The notes under the pieces are model-generated. The model did not search any database, was not told where the DNA came from, and saw nothing but the letters and a program-made list of their open reading frames with translations. Below are positions 37,029 through 47,177 of a stretch of 64,000 nucleotides of DNA, piece after piece. This stretch comes from Xanthocytophaga agilis (GTDB lineage: Bacteria > Bacteroidota > Bacteroidia > Cytophagales > 172606-1), in assembly GCF_030068605.1 (NCBI RefSeq), contig NZ_JASJOU010000004.1:62001-126000 (forward strand). Direction: 5' to 3'. The position numbers and the translations under genes were made by a program. Position 1 is the stretch's first letter, and every line of letters starts with the position of its first letter.

Positions 37029-39473
37029 TCATTCTGTTTTGAGTGAGGTTACCGGATTGGCCAGGGCTGCTTTCACTGCCTGATAGCTCACCGTTACCAG
37101 CGTGATAAGTAAGGCTACCACCGCCGCCAAGGCAAACACCCACCAGCTGATGGAAATGCGGTAGGCGAAATCTTCCAGCCAACGGTTCATGGCATAATAA
37201 GCGATAGGCCAGGCAGTCAGATTAGCAATCAACACTAGCAGCAGGAAGTCCTTGGAAAGCAGCCCAATAATGTTTGTTACACTTGCTCCGAGTACTTTGC
37301 GGATGCCGAATTCCCTGTTGCGCTGCTGAGCGGTAAAGGTAGCTAGGCCAAACAGTCCCAGGCACGCAATGAAAATGGTCAGACTGGAGAAGATACTCAT
37401 GATTTTCCCGATTTTCTGTTCGACCCGATAAACCGATTCAAACCGTTGATCAATGAAGGAATACCCGAAAGGTGCATCAGAGGGGAAGGCACTCCACTGT
37501 TTTTTGAATGAAGCCAGCAAGCCCGCGATTTCTTTGGTTTTTACCTTCACCAGAATACTGCCCGAATTATCACCCATAAACATAATGAGTGGGCCAATCT
37601 TTTCGTGTAGGGACTTAAAATGAAAATCCTTCACCACACCAATGACCGTATAGGCTCGTTTTGTACCGTTTCCATCCACAATGCGAAGTACTTTTTTACC
37701 CAGCGGGTCTTTCTGCCATCCCAATGACTTGACAGCAGACTCATTCATAATCACCGCCAGAGAGTCTGTGCCAAAGTTCCTAGAGAAGTTTCGTCCTTGA
37801 GCCAGTTCCATTCCCAGCGTGGGTAAATACTCCTCATCGACCCGGTAGTGCCCCATCACCACATTTTGGGTCGGATGATCTTCTGGAAAAACGGGACTAT
37901 AATCATAATTGGTCGGTCCTACTGGAATGTAGTCGGAAATACTCGCTCGTACTACGCGTGAATCTTGCAAAAGCTGATTGCGGAAAGCCTGCTCATTTTT
38001 CTGTAGAGCATAGGTATCGTGAATCACTATCACCTGCTCCTTGTCAAAGCCAATCTTCTTGTTCTGCATGTAGGTTAATTGCTGGTAAACTACCGTGGTG
38101 CCCACTACTAGGGTGATGGAAATGAAAAACTGGAATACCACCAGTGCACTTCGTAACCGAAGGCCTGATTGACGGCTACCTGACACCAACTGTATTGTCG
38201 GATTGCCTCCTTTGAGCACTGCAATCGGTTTGAAGGAGGATAGGAAAAATGCCGGATAACTCCCTGCGAGTAAGCCTACTAATAGGCATAAAACAACCAG
38301 ACACGCTACCGACCACCCTTGAGCAATGGAAAAAAAAGAAAACGTTTTACCTGTAAGTCCATTGAAAGCTGGCAGGCAGAAAACCACGATGAGTACAGCC
38401 AGTAGCAGTGCGAAACCGGCCAACAGCATCGATTCGGACAAGAACTGACCAACTAGTTGCCCTTTCGCCGATCCCAGTACTTTGCGGATACCTACTTCTT
38501 TGGCTCGTCGGGCGGCACCAGCGGTAGACAGGTTCATAAAGTTGATGCAGGCAATGAGCAGCATAAAGCCGGCGATGGTCGAAAAAATGTACACGTAGCG
38601 AATATCGCCATTGGCTTCCAATTGATCATACTGGTGCGAGTGCAGGTGGATGTCAGTGAGTGGTTGCAGGAAAAAAACCATTTGATTGCCTGCCTTCCGT
38701 AAGTCAGCTGTAGTAGCGCCCAGGTATTGTTTGAATTCCGGCTCAATGAACCGGTTGACAATTGTGGGTAGCTTGGCTTCCAACTGCTTATAATCATAGC
38801 CTTTCTTCAGTACTATATAGGTAGGGAAGTTAAAATTGGCAAATATCTGTTGCTTGGCATCTTCGTGGTTGAGCATAGTCGCAAACAGGTCAAAGTGGAA
38901 ATGGGTATTGGCCGGAACCTTCTCAATCAAACCCGTTACTTTATACGTATTATTCCAGCTTTTCAACTGGAGCATTTTGCCCATTGGGTCCTGGTTGCCA
39001 AAGTACTTCCGGGCAATGGCCTGGGTAATCACCATCGTATTGGGTTGCGACAAGGCCGTTTTGGGATCACCTTTTAGGAAAGGAATGTCGAATACCTGAA
39101 AAAAATTAGAGTCAACATACACAAATTTATCTTCCTTAAATGTCCGGTTTCCATAGGTCACAAAGGGATTGCCTGAAACCCGCAGCCGGGTCGATTCTTC
39201 CACTTCAGGATAATCGACCCGCATTTGCCGCGCTAATGGAGCCCCTAGCGCAGTTGCATCCAGTACTTGTCCGTTGAATTTACCGCTGAAACCCATCCGG
39301 TAAATGCGGTCAGCTTTACTAAAATGGCGGTCAAAGCTCAGTTCATCAAGTACGTACAAGGTAATCAGCAGGCATGTGGCAATGCCGATGGCCAAACCAA
39401 AAATATTGATAGCCGAAAAAGCTTTGTTGCGCCATAAGTTGCGCAGGGCGATAGTCAGATAGTTCTGGAGCAT
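37029..39473 (-). CDS. ABC transporter permease, MacB/FtsX family (two-core form)
   Basis: 814 residues from ATG 39473 (MLQNYLTIALRNLWRNKAFS); 27 upstream codons are ignored. NIFGLAIGIATCLLITLYVLDE is TM1, followed by a MacB-type periplasmic domain. Three TMs (GFMLLIACINFMNLSTAGAARRAKEVGIRKVLGSAKGQLVGQF) follow, then a second periplasmic domain and a second FtsX core (FTAQQRNREFGIRKVLGASVTNIIGLLSKDF). It is a tandem fused permease of the type often found in many copies in Cytophagales. No ATPase is adjacent. It probably acts in lipoprotein, peptide or antibiotic export or as a mechanotransducer. Confidence 0.93.
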   Translation of the reverse strand: MLQNYLTIALRNLWRNKAFSAINIFGLAIGIATCLLITLYVLDELSFDRHFSKADRIYRMGFSGKFNGQVLDATALGAPLARQMRVDYPEVEESTRLRVSGNPFVTYGNRTFKEDKFVYVDSNFFQVFDIPFLKGDPKTALSQPNTMVITQAIARKYFGNQDPMGKMLQLKSWNNTYKVTGLIEKVPANTHFHFDLFATMLNHEDAKQQIFANFNFPTYIVLKKGYDYKQLEAKLPTIVNRFIEPEFKQYLGATTADLRKAGNQMVFFLQPLTDIHLHSHQYDQLEANGDIRYVYIFSTIAGFMLLIACINFMNLSTAGAARRAKEVGIRKVLGSAKGQLVGQFLSESMLLAGFALLLAVLIVVFCLPAFNGLTGKTFSFFSIAQGWSVACLVVLCLLVGLLAGSYPAFFLSSFKPIAVLKGGNPTIQLVSGSRQSGLRLRSALVVFQFFISITLVVGTTVVYQQLTYMQNKKIGFDKEQVIVIHDTYALQKNEQAFRNQLLQDSRVVRASISDYIPVGPTNYDYSPVFPEDHPTQNVVMGHYRVDEEYLPTLGMELAQGRNFSRNFGTDSLAVIMNESAVKSLGWQKDPLGKKVLRIVDGNGTKRAYTVIGVVKDFHFKSLHEKIGPLIMFMGDNSGSILVKVKTKEIAGLLASFKKQWSAFPSDAPFGYSFIDQRFESVYRVEQKIGKIMSIFSSLTIFIACLGLFGLATFTAQQRNREFGIRKVLGASVTNIIGLLSKDFLLLVLIANLTAWPIAYYAMNRWLEDFAYRISISWWVFALAAVVALLITLVTVSYQAVKAALANPVTSLKTE

Positions 39474-39799
39474 AGGGACAAAGTATAGAGGTAAACCTTT
39501 GAGAGTAAGATGCTTAATTGAGTTGTCAGGTTGCATGCAATGAAAAAATAGCATCTTATTTTATTCTGCGATAGTCTGATAAAGAGGAGGGATCAGACAG
39601 AGTTCATTTTTATAGGGATCTCGTCAAATAACCCATTAACGAGTCAAGCCGTATCAAAAAGACTGCTGTTTTTTACAGATGATAAATGAGTCCACCACCC
39701 TTTATTTAGCGATTGGATAGCTGTCATCCATCATATTTGTGTTTGTATAAAAACAAGAGCCATCCCGAATTTTAAGTAAAAGGATTTGACTTTGACGTG

Positions 39800-40005
39800 G
39801 AATACATAGTAAACTAAAGAAGCTACAAAGAGAGCAAAGGAAACTCCAATCGCGAAAGGTGGTGTAGGTGAGTAGAGAGTCTTTTCTCCGCGAGGTTGGC
39901 CTTTGGCCTGTGGGCGGGAGAATTGGAGAAAAGTGTCTTTTTTGGCCTACTTTTTTGGACAAGCAAAAAAGTAGGATGCTGCAAGTAGAGTGATGATTGA
40001 GACAA
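39800..40005. repeat. Repeat family C, copy C1 (structured)
   Basis: This shares with 58300-58555 the blocks agctacaaagagag, caatcg-gaaaggtggtgtagg, cgcgaggttggcctttggcc, ggacaagcaaaaaa and agtgatga-gacaataaa. Arms cttttctcc (39881-39889) and ggagaaaag (39925-39933) pair. A second perfect hairpin, cctactttttt / aaaaaagtagg, occupies 39946-39975. A minus-strand open frame (39702-39962, PTGQRPTSRRKDSLLTYTTF) overlaps it and is probably incidental. Confidence 0.7.
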
Positions 40006-40040
40006 TAAAGAGATGAAGAAAGAGGTCTTACTCAAAAATA

Positions 40041-40084
40041 AACCCAAGCCCGCACTTTTCAAAAGTATAGGCTTAGGTTTTACT
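40041..40084 (-). terminator. Hairpin with T-rich tail downstream of the Crp/Fnr gene
   Basis: aacccaagcc (40041-40050) pairs with ggcttaggtt (40070-40079), with one G-U position, and an inner acttttcaaaagt stem. T-rich tracts lie on both sides (tttactc on +, tttattttt on -). It is about 130 nt past the regulator's stop, so it may terminate it or protect the end of repeat C1. Confidence 0.5.
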
Positions 40085-40208
40085 CATATCCAAAATTTAG
40101 GTTGATTCTTGTTCTGATATGCTGTCATCAAATAGGATTGAAAAGGATCAACACGTAGAGTACCCCCAAATATAAAAGTCGGTGTAAGGTGTTATTAATA
40201 CAAATGGT

Positions 40209-40790
40209 CTATTTTTTTGAGAATTCGCGTCTTATTCTACTTAGCGAAGTATCTGTAACATTCAGGTACGAAGCAATTTGTTTTAATTGGGCATGCTGAA
40301 ATACCTCTTTATTGCTATTCATTAAATTTTCATAACGTGCTTCACCGCTTAAATTTATTAACTCAAGTGTTCTTTTTTTATAGAGCACATATTCTCTCGC
40401 TAACATTTTAACGCCATAGGCTCTGAACTCAGGAATCGCATGCAGTAATAAATTCAATTGGTTATAGCTAATGGCATAGCCATAACAATCCGTCACTGCT
40501 TGAATATTTTCAGTAGAAGGGGTTCTTAAATAGAATGATGACACTTCAAATACCACACTATCTTTCTGATAAAAATTAGTCGTGATCTCATTTCCCTCAC
40601 TATCATACGTAAATGCTCTCATAAAACCACTCTGCAAAAAGAAATAATGCTCATTTACTTTTCCCTCTTTAAGAAAAAAATCATTTTTCAAAATGGTTAT
40701 TTCTTCAAAATACTCGACTACCTCATCCAGTGTACGGTCTGGAAATGACAAATTCTTGATTATATAATTTTTTAATCCTTGTTTATCCAT
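40209..40790 (-). CDS. Crp/Fnr-family transcriptional regulator
   Basis: 193 residues. Residues ~20-115 form a cNMP-binding-type beta roll (LKNDFFLKEGKVNEHYFFLQSGFMRAFTYDSEGNEITTNFY). The C-terminal helix-turn-helix is QLKQIASYLNVTDTSLSRIRREF, typical of Bacteroidota Crp-like regulators. The Arg and Glu of true cAMP sites are not evident, so the ligand is unknown. It is divergent from the alpha/beta hydrolase cluster at 41322, and both genes carry a matching operator, suggesting autoregulation plus control of the cluster. Confidence 0.92.
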   Translation of the reverse strand: MDKQGLKNYIIKNLSFPDRTLDEVVEYFEEITILKNDFFLKEGKVNEHYFFLQSGFMRAFTYDSEGNEITTNFYQKDSVVFEVSSFYLRTPSTENIQAVTDCYGYAISYNQLNLLLHAIPEFRAYGVKMLAREYVLYKKRTLELINLSGEARYENLMNSNKEVFQHAQLKQIASYLNVTDTSLSRIRREFSKK

Positions 40791-40896
40791 TGCTATTGTA
40801 TTAAAGTTAAACAGAAAAGAGTTATTTGTCCCTTAGGCTAATACTTAAATTTCCATTGATTCTTATTTTTCAATTTCATCCATTTCGGGTTGGCAT

Positions 40897-40944
40897 TGCA
40901 AAGAAAAATATAATAGAAACTCTTGCACTTGTCCTATGACAAGT
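40897..40944 (-). promoter_or_regulatory. Candidate Crp/Fnr-type operator and promoter of the regulator gene
   Basis: The perfect palindrome ACTTGTC-ctat-GACAAGT occupies 40927-40944. Its core TTGTC-N4-GACAA has the same geometry as an FNR box (TTGAT-N4-ATCAA). On the minus strand, exactly 20 nt later, comes TTTCTTTGCA (40906-40897). The hydrolase promoter at 41253-41300 has the same order and spacing. The regulator ATG is 107 nt further on. Confidence 0.7.
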
Positions 40945-41252
40945 AATCAAATTTTCATCTTTAGTTTTTCAATGGTAATAAAACTAACATTTAGGCATGC
41001 TCTGTCTGAGCGGAAAAAATGTATACTAAGAGGGCTTTTTTATTACTTAAACCTCTGAAAATACTTATTGACAGTTTAAATACTATAGGTATTTACATCG
41101 TTCCATAGCGTGAATATATATAACCAGCCTGTCTTTACTGTATATGATTAATAAGAGGCTACTGTTCTCTGTATTATACATTGTATTGATATGTCAGCGC
41201 TTCAATACCTGTCATCATTCAAATTTAATAAAAATAGAGCTTCAATTTCATT

Positions 41253-41300
41253 ACTTGTCTTGTGGCAAGAGATAAAGGTTTTATTCACTCTTTCTTTGCA
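41253..41300 (+). promoter_or_regulatory. Candidate Crp/Fnr-type operator and promoter of the hydrolase cluster
   Basis: ACTTGTC-ttgt-GGCAAGA (41253-41270) is the same 7-4-7 palindrome with two mismatches. It is followed after exactly 20 nt by TTTCTTTGCA (41291-41300), identical to the box in the regulator promoter, 21 nt before ATG 41322. The operator centre would fall about 42 nt before the expected start of transcription, the position of a class II activator site (inference). Confidence 0.7.
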
Positions 41301-41321
41301 TAGAATTAAACAAGTAATAAT

Positions 41322-42095
41322 ATGCAAAACGAGAAAAATAACACCAAAGCAACTATAAGTTCTCCGGTAACTAAAAAGACCAACACCATTGTAATTGTTC
41401 ATGGAGCCTGGTCTTCAGCAAAAGATTGGCATTATGTTGCTGACTACCTGACTTCTGAAGGAAACAATCTGATCATCGTAAATCTTCCCGGCCATGGTAG
41501 TGATGAGACACCAATCTCAGATGTTAGCCTGCAACTTTATGTATACGAAGTTTTAAAAGCTATTGGTAATGAAACGGATGTAACATTGATAGGTCATAGT
41601 TTCGGTGGAATAGTAATTAGCGAAGTAGGAGAGTTGATTGCTCCTCAGATTAAGAAACTGATTTATATTTCAGCTTTCGTACCTAAAAACAGAGACAGTT
41701 TATTATCACTTGCGCAGACTGATACGCAGAGCCTGATAAGTAAAAACCTGATTGTAGACGAAAAAGCTGGAGTTGCCAGTATCGCTAAAGATGCAATTGC
41801 TGAAGTTTTCTTAGCGGATGCCCCAATAGCAGTGGCCGAATATGTTGCCAATACTATGAGGCCAGAGCCTCTTGCTCCATTAGCTGCTCCGGTGACCCTT
41901 AGCGAGGGCAGTTTTGGAAAAATTGCTAAGGTGTATGTACATAGCAAAAATGACCTTACTATTGGTTATTTACTTCAACAAAAAATGGTTAAAGACGCTG
42001 GTATTGTAAGAACCTACTCACTCCCGTCAAGTCACACTCCATTTATTGTATTTCCTCAAGTGCTATCAGCCATTATAGCTTTGGAAGCTGCTTAA
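41322..42095 (+). CDS. Alpha/beta hydrolase 1 of cluster (EstC/salicylate-esterase-like)
   Basis: 257 residues with no signal peptide. VIVHGAWSSAKDWHYVADYL gives the oxyanion HGAW motif, LIGHSFGGIV places the nucleophile at Ser93, and SLPSSHTPFIVFP places the His at 238. The acid is probably the Asp in HSKNDLT. The HGAW start and SHxPF end are typical of the plant-type esterase/hydroxynitrile-lyase branch (Abhydrolase_6). It is a close paralog of the 43009 gene. It is first in a row of four hydrolases directly after the operator. Confidence 0.9.
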   Translation: MQNEKNNTKATISSPVTKKTNTIVIVHGAWSSAKDWHYVADYLTSEGNNLIIVNLPGHGSDETPISDVSLQLYVYEVLKAIGNETDVTLIGHSFGGIVISEVGELIAPQIKKLIYISAFVPKNRDSLLSLAQTDTQSLISKNLIVDEKAGVASIAKDAIAEVFLADAPIAVAEYVANTMRPEPLAPLAAPVTLSEGSFGKIAKVYVHSKNDLTIGYLLQQKMVKDAGIVRTYSLPSSHTPFIVFPQVLSAIIALEAA

Positions 42096-42160
42096 ACAGC
42101 TTCTTAGAAAGTAAGTAAAAATAAATTCTCCCTATACTAATCTAATACCCATTACTAATC

Positions 42161-42979
42161 ATGAAAAAATTAAGAGTAATACAACTACTTGTTCTTGTAG
42201 CTATGTTCATTTTATCATCCTGCTCAAGCGATGATGTGCAACCTGCAAACCCCAAAAATTATGTCCTGGTTCATGGAGCCTGGCAGGCGCCGTATGCCTG
42301 GCAAGCCGTGAAAGCTAATCTTGAAAAGCAGGGTAACCATGTAATTGTTGTTGAGTTGCCGGGCCACGGTGCTGACCAAACCCCTCCCACTGAAATAACA
42401 CTGGATAAATATAAGGAAAAAGTAATGAATGCAATTTCCACGGTAGACGGAAAGGTTTTACTTGTAGGGCATAGCCTGGGTGGAATGATAATTTCTTCGG
42501 TAGCAGAGTCAATACCTGAAAAAGTAGAAACACTGATCTATGTAGCGGCTTATCTGCCTGTTTCAGGCCTGACACTTGACAGTTTGGCACATATGGATCC
42601 GGATTCACACCTTGGAGGTAAGGATGTATTGATCTTCCATACCGATACCTATACAGTAGATGTCAAACAAGACCAAATTGTTGATTTGTTTATTCAGGAT
42701 GGAACCCCGGAAGTACAAAACCTGGTGCTAAATAACTACCGTACGGAACCATTAATTCCATTTATTAATCCTGTAACGCTTACCGGACAAAATTTCGGAT
42801 CCGTTAAAAAAGCATATATCAAAACTTTACAGGATCATGTTGTATCGCCGTACTTGCAAAATAAAATGATTTCAACCGGGAATGTCAAATCTGTACTTGA
42901 GATAAATACCGGACATAGCCCCTTTCTTTCGCAACCTGATAACTTATCATCACTTCTTACCAAAATAGCTAATAACTAA
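42161..42979 (+). CDS. Alpha/beta hydrolase 2 of cluster, lipoprotein
   Basis: 272 residues. The lipoprotein signal ends FILSSC, so the enzyme is anchored in the envelope, unlike its neighbour. YVLVHGAWQAPYAWQAVKANL, nucleophile Ser105 in LVGHSLGGMI, Asp in TLQDHVVSP and His in NTGHSPFLSQP form the same catalytic set as hydrolases 1 and 3, but the sequence is more distant. It starts 65 nt after hydrolase 1. Confidence 0.9.
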   Translation: MKKLRVIQLLVLVAMFILSSCSSDDVQPANPKNYVLVHGAWQAPYAWQAVKANLEKQGNHVIVVELPGHGADQTPPTEITLDKYKEKVMNAISTVDGKVLLVGHSLGGMIISSVAESIPEKVETLIYVAAYLPVSGLTLDSLAHMDPDSHLGGKDVLIFHTDTYTVDVKQDQIVDLFIQDGTPEVQNLVLNNYRTEPLIPFINPVTLTGQNFGSVKKAYIKTLQDHVVSPYLQNKMISTGNVKSVLEINTGHSPFLSQPDNLSSLLTKIANN

Positions 42980-43008
42980 ATAGTAATACTTATAATCTAT
43001 CGTCTATC

Positions 43009-43806
43009 ATGAAAAATTTAATTTTAGTAATAACCGCACTTTTTATCACAACCTTCACCGCTTTCGCGCAGACTAGCAAAGCTAAGAACTCCAATACTAT
43101 CGTAATTATCCACGGAGCCTGGTCATCATCAGGTGATTGGCAACATGTAACCGACGATTTGATAGCAGAAGGCAATTCTGTTATACCGGTTAACCTTCCT
43201 GGTCATGGACGCGATAATACGGCGATTTCAGCGATTAGCCTCAAGCTCTATGTTGATGAAGTTAAAAAAGCCATTGGAAATAAACAAAATGTCATTTTAG
43301 TAGGTCATAGTTTTGGAGGTATTGTGGCAAGCGAAGTAGCGGAACAGCTCGCCCCACAAATTAAGAAGATAATTTATATAGCGGCTTATGTACCTAAAAA
43401 CGGTGAAAGTTTGCTGTCCATTGCACAAACTGATGCAGAGAGCCATGTCGGAAAAAATCTTATCGTAGATGAGAAAGCTGGAATTGCCAGCATAAAAAAA
43501 GATGGTATTACGGATGTTTTTTTAGCAGATGCGCCAAAGCAGGTAGCTGACTATGTAAGCAATAATCTAAAACCTGAACCATTAGCTCCGTTAGCTACTC
43601 CGGTAACCCTCAGTGAGGGCAGATTCGGAAAGGTCAGTAAGGTATTTGTTTCAAGCCTCAATGATCATACTATCGGATATACACTACAGCAAAAAATGGC
43701 GAAGGATGCAGGTATAGAAAGAGTATATTCTCTTCCTTCAAGCCATACTCCTTTTATAGTATTCCCGCATGTTCTGGCTCAAGTAATAGCTTTAGAGGCA
43801 AAATAA
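43009..43806 (+). CDS. Alpha/beta hydrolase 3 of cluster, secreted
   Basis: 265 residues with Sec signal MKNLILVITALFITTFTAFA and cleavage before QTS. It is very similar to hydrolase 1 over the whole domain (KNSNTIVIIHGAWSSSGDWQHV, VGHSFGGIVASEVAEQLAPQIKK, YSLPSSHTPFIVFPHVLAQVIALEA), with the nucleophile at Ser101. The pair looks like a duplication in which this copy has a signal peptide and the first has lost or never had one. It starts 29 nt after hydrolase 2. Confidence 0.9.
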   Translation: MKNLILVITALFITTFTAFAQTSKAKNSNTIVIIHGAWSSSGDWQHVTDDLIAEGNSVIPVNLPGHGRDNTAISAISLKLYVDEVKKAIGNKQNVILVGHSFGGIVASEVAEQLAPQIKKIIYIAAYVPKNGESLLSIAQTDAESHVGKNLIVDEKAGIASIKKDGITDVFLADAPKQVADYVSNNLKPEPLAPLATPVTLSEGRFGKVSKVFVSSLNDHTIGYTLQQKMAKDAGIERVYSLPSSHTPFIVFPHVLAQVIALEAK

Positions 43807-43916
43807 AAAGTTAAAATCAACGTCGCAAAAGGTTAGAACAACTGTAGTTATTACTAACTGAAAAAAATATTTTATCTGCGGTGGTTCTTACTTTAAATCT
43901 ATAAAACATATGCAAA

Positions 43917-44783
43917 ATGGAAACAAAAGAGAATATCTCCGCATTACAGGAATTTAACCATCAGACAATACCAACGAAGTCTGTAAGTGTAAACGGTATA
44001 GATTTTACCTACCGCTCATTTGGTAAAAAAGAGGGCATACCTGTTATATTCCTGCAACATTTCACTGGAAACATGGATAACTGGGACCCTGAAGTTACCA
44101 ATGCAATAGCTGCTCAACATCCTGTTGTGTTGTTTAACAACAAAGGCGTTGGCAGCTCTAAAGGGATTACCCCTGACAATGTACCTGCTATGGCTCAGGA
44201 TGCTGTAGATTTCATCCATGCCTTAGGTTACGATAAGGTGAACCTCCTTGGATTTTCGCTTGGTGGCTTTATAGCGCAACATATAGCCGCGCATCAACCT
44301 GAACTCGTACATAAATTAATATTGGCAGGTACAGGATCCATAGGAGGAAAAGCGATTGCACAATTGGAGTCGCACCTGGAAAAAGCTTTTGTGGATGGTC
44401 CGGACAGGGTATTGATCAACCTTTTTTTCAGCAAAACACCAAGCAGTATCAAAGCTGGAGAGGCTTTTTTAGGCAGGCTTGCCGAAAGACAACACGACAG
44501 GGATTTGCCTAGTAGCCAGGAAACAATTGGTAACCAGGCTAGGGCAATTATACAATACGGCTTAGAAACAGACAAAGATAGCAAACAGTTACGCTCTATA
44601 AATCAGCCGGCACTTATTGTTAATGGCAGTGAAGACGTTATGGTTGACTCGATTAATTCTTATATAATGCTTCAGAATATACCAAATGCCAAACTTGTAT
44701 TGTGGAGCGACTCAGGGCATGGGGCATTATTTCAGTATGGTGCGGATTTCGCAAATGAGGTAAATAACTTCTTATTGAATTAG
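43917..44783 (+). CDS. Alpha/beta hydrolase 4 of cluster (haloperoxidase/esterase type)
   Basis: 288 residues, cytoplasmic. VIFLQHFTGNMDNWDPEVTN, then FNNKGVGSSKG and nucleophile Ser114 in LLGFSLGGFIA; Asp in VNGSEDVMVD and His in SDSGHGALFQ. This is the RsbQ/haloperoxidase-like Abhydrolase_1 branch and is not closely related to hydrolases 1-3. The 110-nt gap before it is larger than the others, so it may have its own promoter. Confidence 0.88.
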   Translation: METKENISALQEFNHQTIPTKSVSVNGIDFTYRSFGKKEGIPVIFLQHFTGNMDNWDPEVTNAIAAQHPVVLFNNKGVGSSKGITPDNVPAMAQDAVDFIHALGYDKVNLLGFSLGGFIAQHIAAHQPELVHKLILAGTGSIGGKAIAQLESHLEKAFVDGPDRVLINLFFSKTPSSIKAGEAFLGRLAERQHDRDLPSSQETIGNQARAIIQYGLETDKDSKQLRSINQPALIVNGSEDVMVDSINSYIMLQNIPNAKLVLWSDSGHGALFQYGADFANEVNNFLLN

Positions 44784-45118
44784 CTTACCTTATGATTATG
44801 TGGTACACAAAAGATGCTGTTGGTTCGAACTAAACTTTTTTGTAACGAATTCAATGAAGCTGTCTACTATAGTTTTTAAACAGCGAAAATAGCTTTTGGA
44901 GTGAGACAAGTTAGTATGTCTATAAGACAATGAGAACATAGCCAGCGGCTTCTCACCGGAAAATAGACAAAGTCGCAGCCCAAACTATGCCTTCGCAGCT
45001 TTAATAAACTATGTTAGACAGCTTCACTAATTCGGGTACACAAATACTCTTTCACGCTAGGGAAATAACAATCAAGTTTGAAAAGTGTTAGTACTTGCTT
45101 GCGATTTTCTAGCCTCTT
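44784..45118. repeat. Intergenic gap holding repeat family D, copy D2
   Basis: At about 44935-45030 the blocks gaacatagccagcggct, aaagtcgcagccca, tatgccttcgcagcttta and tgttagacag match the minus strand of 34600-34700 in the same order. No gene is supported in the gap. Confidence 0.4.
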
Positions 45119-45919
45119 TTAAACAGAATAAATGAGTCCACTTCCTTTATCCAGCGATTGGATAGCTGTCATATCATCAGGAGACAACTCAAAGTCAAAT
45201 ACATTGAAATTTTCAACTATCCTTTCTCTGGTTGCTGATTTGGGAATAGCCACTACTTCTCTTTGAATTAGCCATCGTAGCACCACTTGTGCAATGCTCT
45301 TGTTATACTTGCCTGAAAGCGCTTTTAAACGTTCATTTCTAAAAAGGTTGTTTTTGCCCTGAGCAAAGGGAGCCCATGACTCCAACTGGACGCCTTGGGA
45401 GTTCAACGCTTTCTGCATCTCTGCTTTTTGAGAAAATGGATGTGTTTCCACTTGATTGACTGCGGGTATTACACTATGCTGCTCACATAAATGCTGAATC
45501 TGATTCATAGTGAAATTACTTACCCCTATAGCCCTTACTTTCCCTTCTTTGTACAATTCCTCCATGGCTGTCCAGGAGGAATGTATGTCTCCCTGTGGGA
45601 GGTGAATCAAGTACAGATCAATATAGTCAAGACCCAAATTTTTTAGCGAGGTTTCAAAGGCGCGCTTTGCTTTCTCATATCCTGTATCCGTTGGTAAAAA
45701 TTTTGTAGTCACAAAGATTTCTTCTCGTTTAACACTACTTTTTTTAATCGCTTTGCCCACCGATTCCTCATTACCGTATGCCGCAGCGGTGTCGATCAGT
45801 CTGTAGCCACTATGTAATGCATGTAGCACAGACTGCTCACACTGTGAACCCTCCCGAAGCAAGTTTGTCCCAAAGCCAAGCAGGGGCATTTTTACGCCGC
45901 TATTTAATGTTATGTTCAT
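45119..45919 (-). CDS. Aldo/keto reductase (AKR5-like, 2,5-diketo-gluconate reductase type)
   Basis: 266 residues from ATG 45919 (MNITLNSGVKMPLLGFGTNL). Tetrad: Asp and Tyr in DTAAAYGNEESVGKAI, Lys in VTTKFLPTD, His in LYLIHLPQG. GVSNFTMNQIQHL and the NADPH loop VAIPKSATRERIVENFNVF are typical. It reduces aldehydes or ketones with NADPH. It lies 72 nt downstream of the second AKR on the same strand, so the two are probably cotranscribed. Confidence 0.93.
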   Translation of the reverse strand: MNITLNSGVKMPLLGFGTNLLREGSQCEQSVLHALHSGYRLIDTAAAYGNEESVGKAIKKSSVKREEIFVTTKFLPTDTGYEKAKRAFETSLKNLGLDYIDLYLIHLPQGDIHSSWTAMEELYKEGKVRAIGVSNFTMNQIQHLCEQHSVIPAVNQVETHPFSQKAEMQKALNSQGVQLESWAPFAQGKNNLFRNERLKALSGKYNKSIAQVVLRWLIQREVVAIPKSATRERIVENFNVFDFELSPDDMTAIQSLDKGSGLIYSV

Positions 45920-45991
45920 TAGGGTATATCTGTATGCTGGTTTTTCCTGAATTAGTACATAGAAAGACATATCACCTGGAGTATGCCTTGC

Positions 45992-47083
<1,092 letters not shown>

Positions 47084-47133
47084 CTAATAAAAGGGATTAC
47101 CGGAATGTGTACTTTTACTATTGGGATCACTCT

Positions 47134-47177
47134 CTTCCTGTCCTCCTAAAAGTAGGTTCTTTCTGGAGGACAGGAAG
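47134..47177. repeat. Family A-like palindrome next to repeat B1
   Basis: Perfect 13-bp arms cttcctgtcctcc (47134-47146) and ggaggacaggaag (47165-47177) enclose aaaagtaggttcttt. The arms resemble the family A end (cctgtccttctgaaag), but the interior is lost. Repeat B1 starts right after. Confidence 0.6.

Noticed and set aside
39702-40062. Minus-strand frames over repeat C1 (GQRPTSRRKD) as genes
   Set aside because: They lie wholly within a repeated, hairpin-forming element. The similar frame in C2 is explained by DNA similarity, and no start context or domain is visible.
41322-44783. Hydrolase row as a biosynthetic gene cluster
   Set aside because: No PKS, NRPS, terpene or RiPP gene is nearby; the cluster contains only hydrolases and a regulator.
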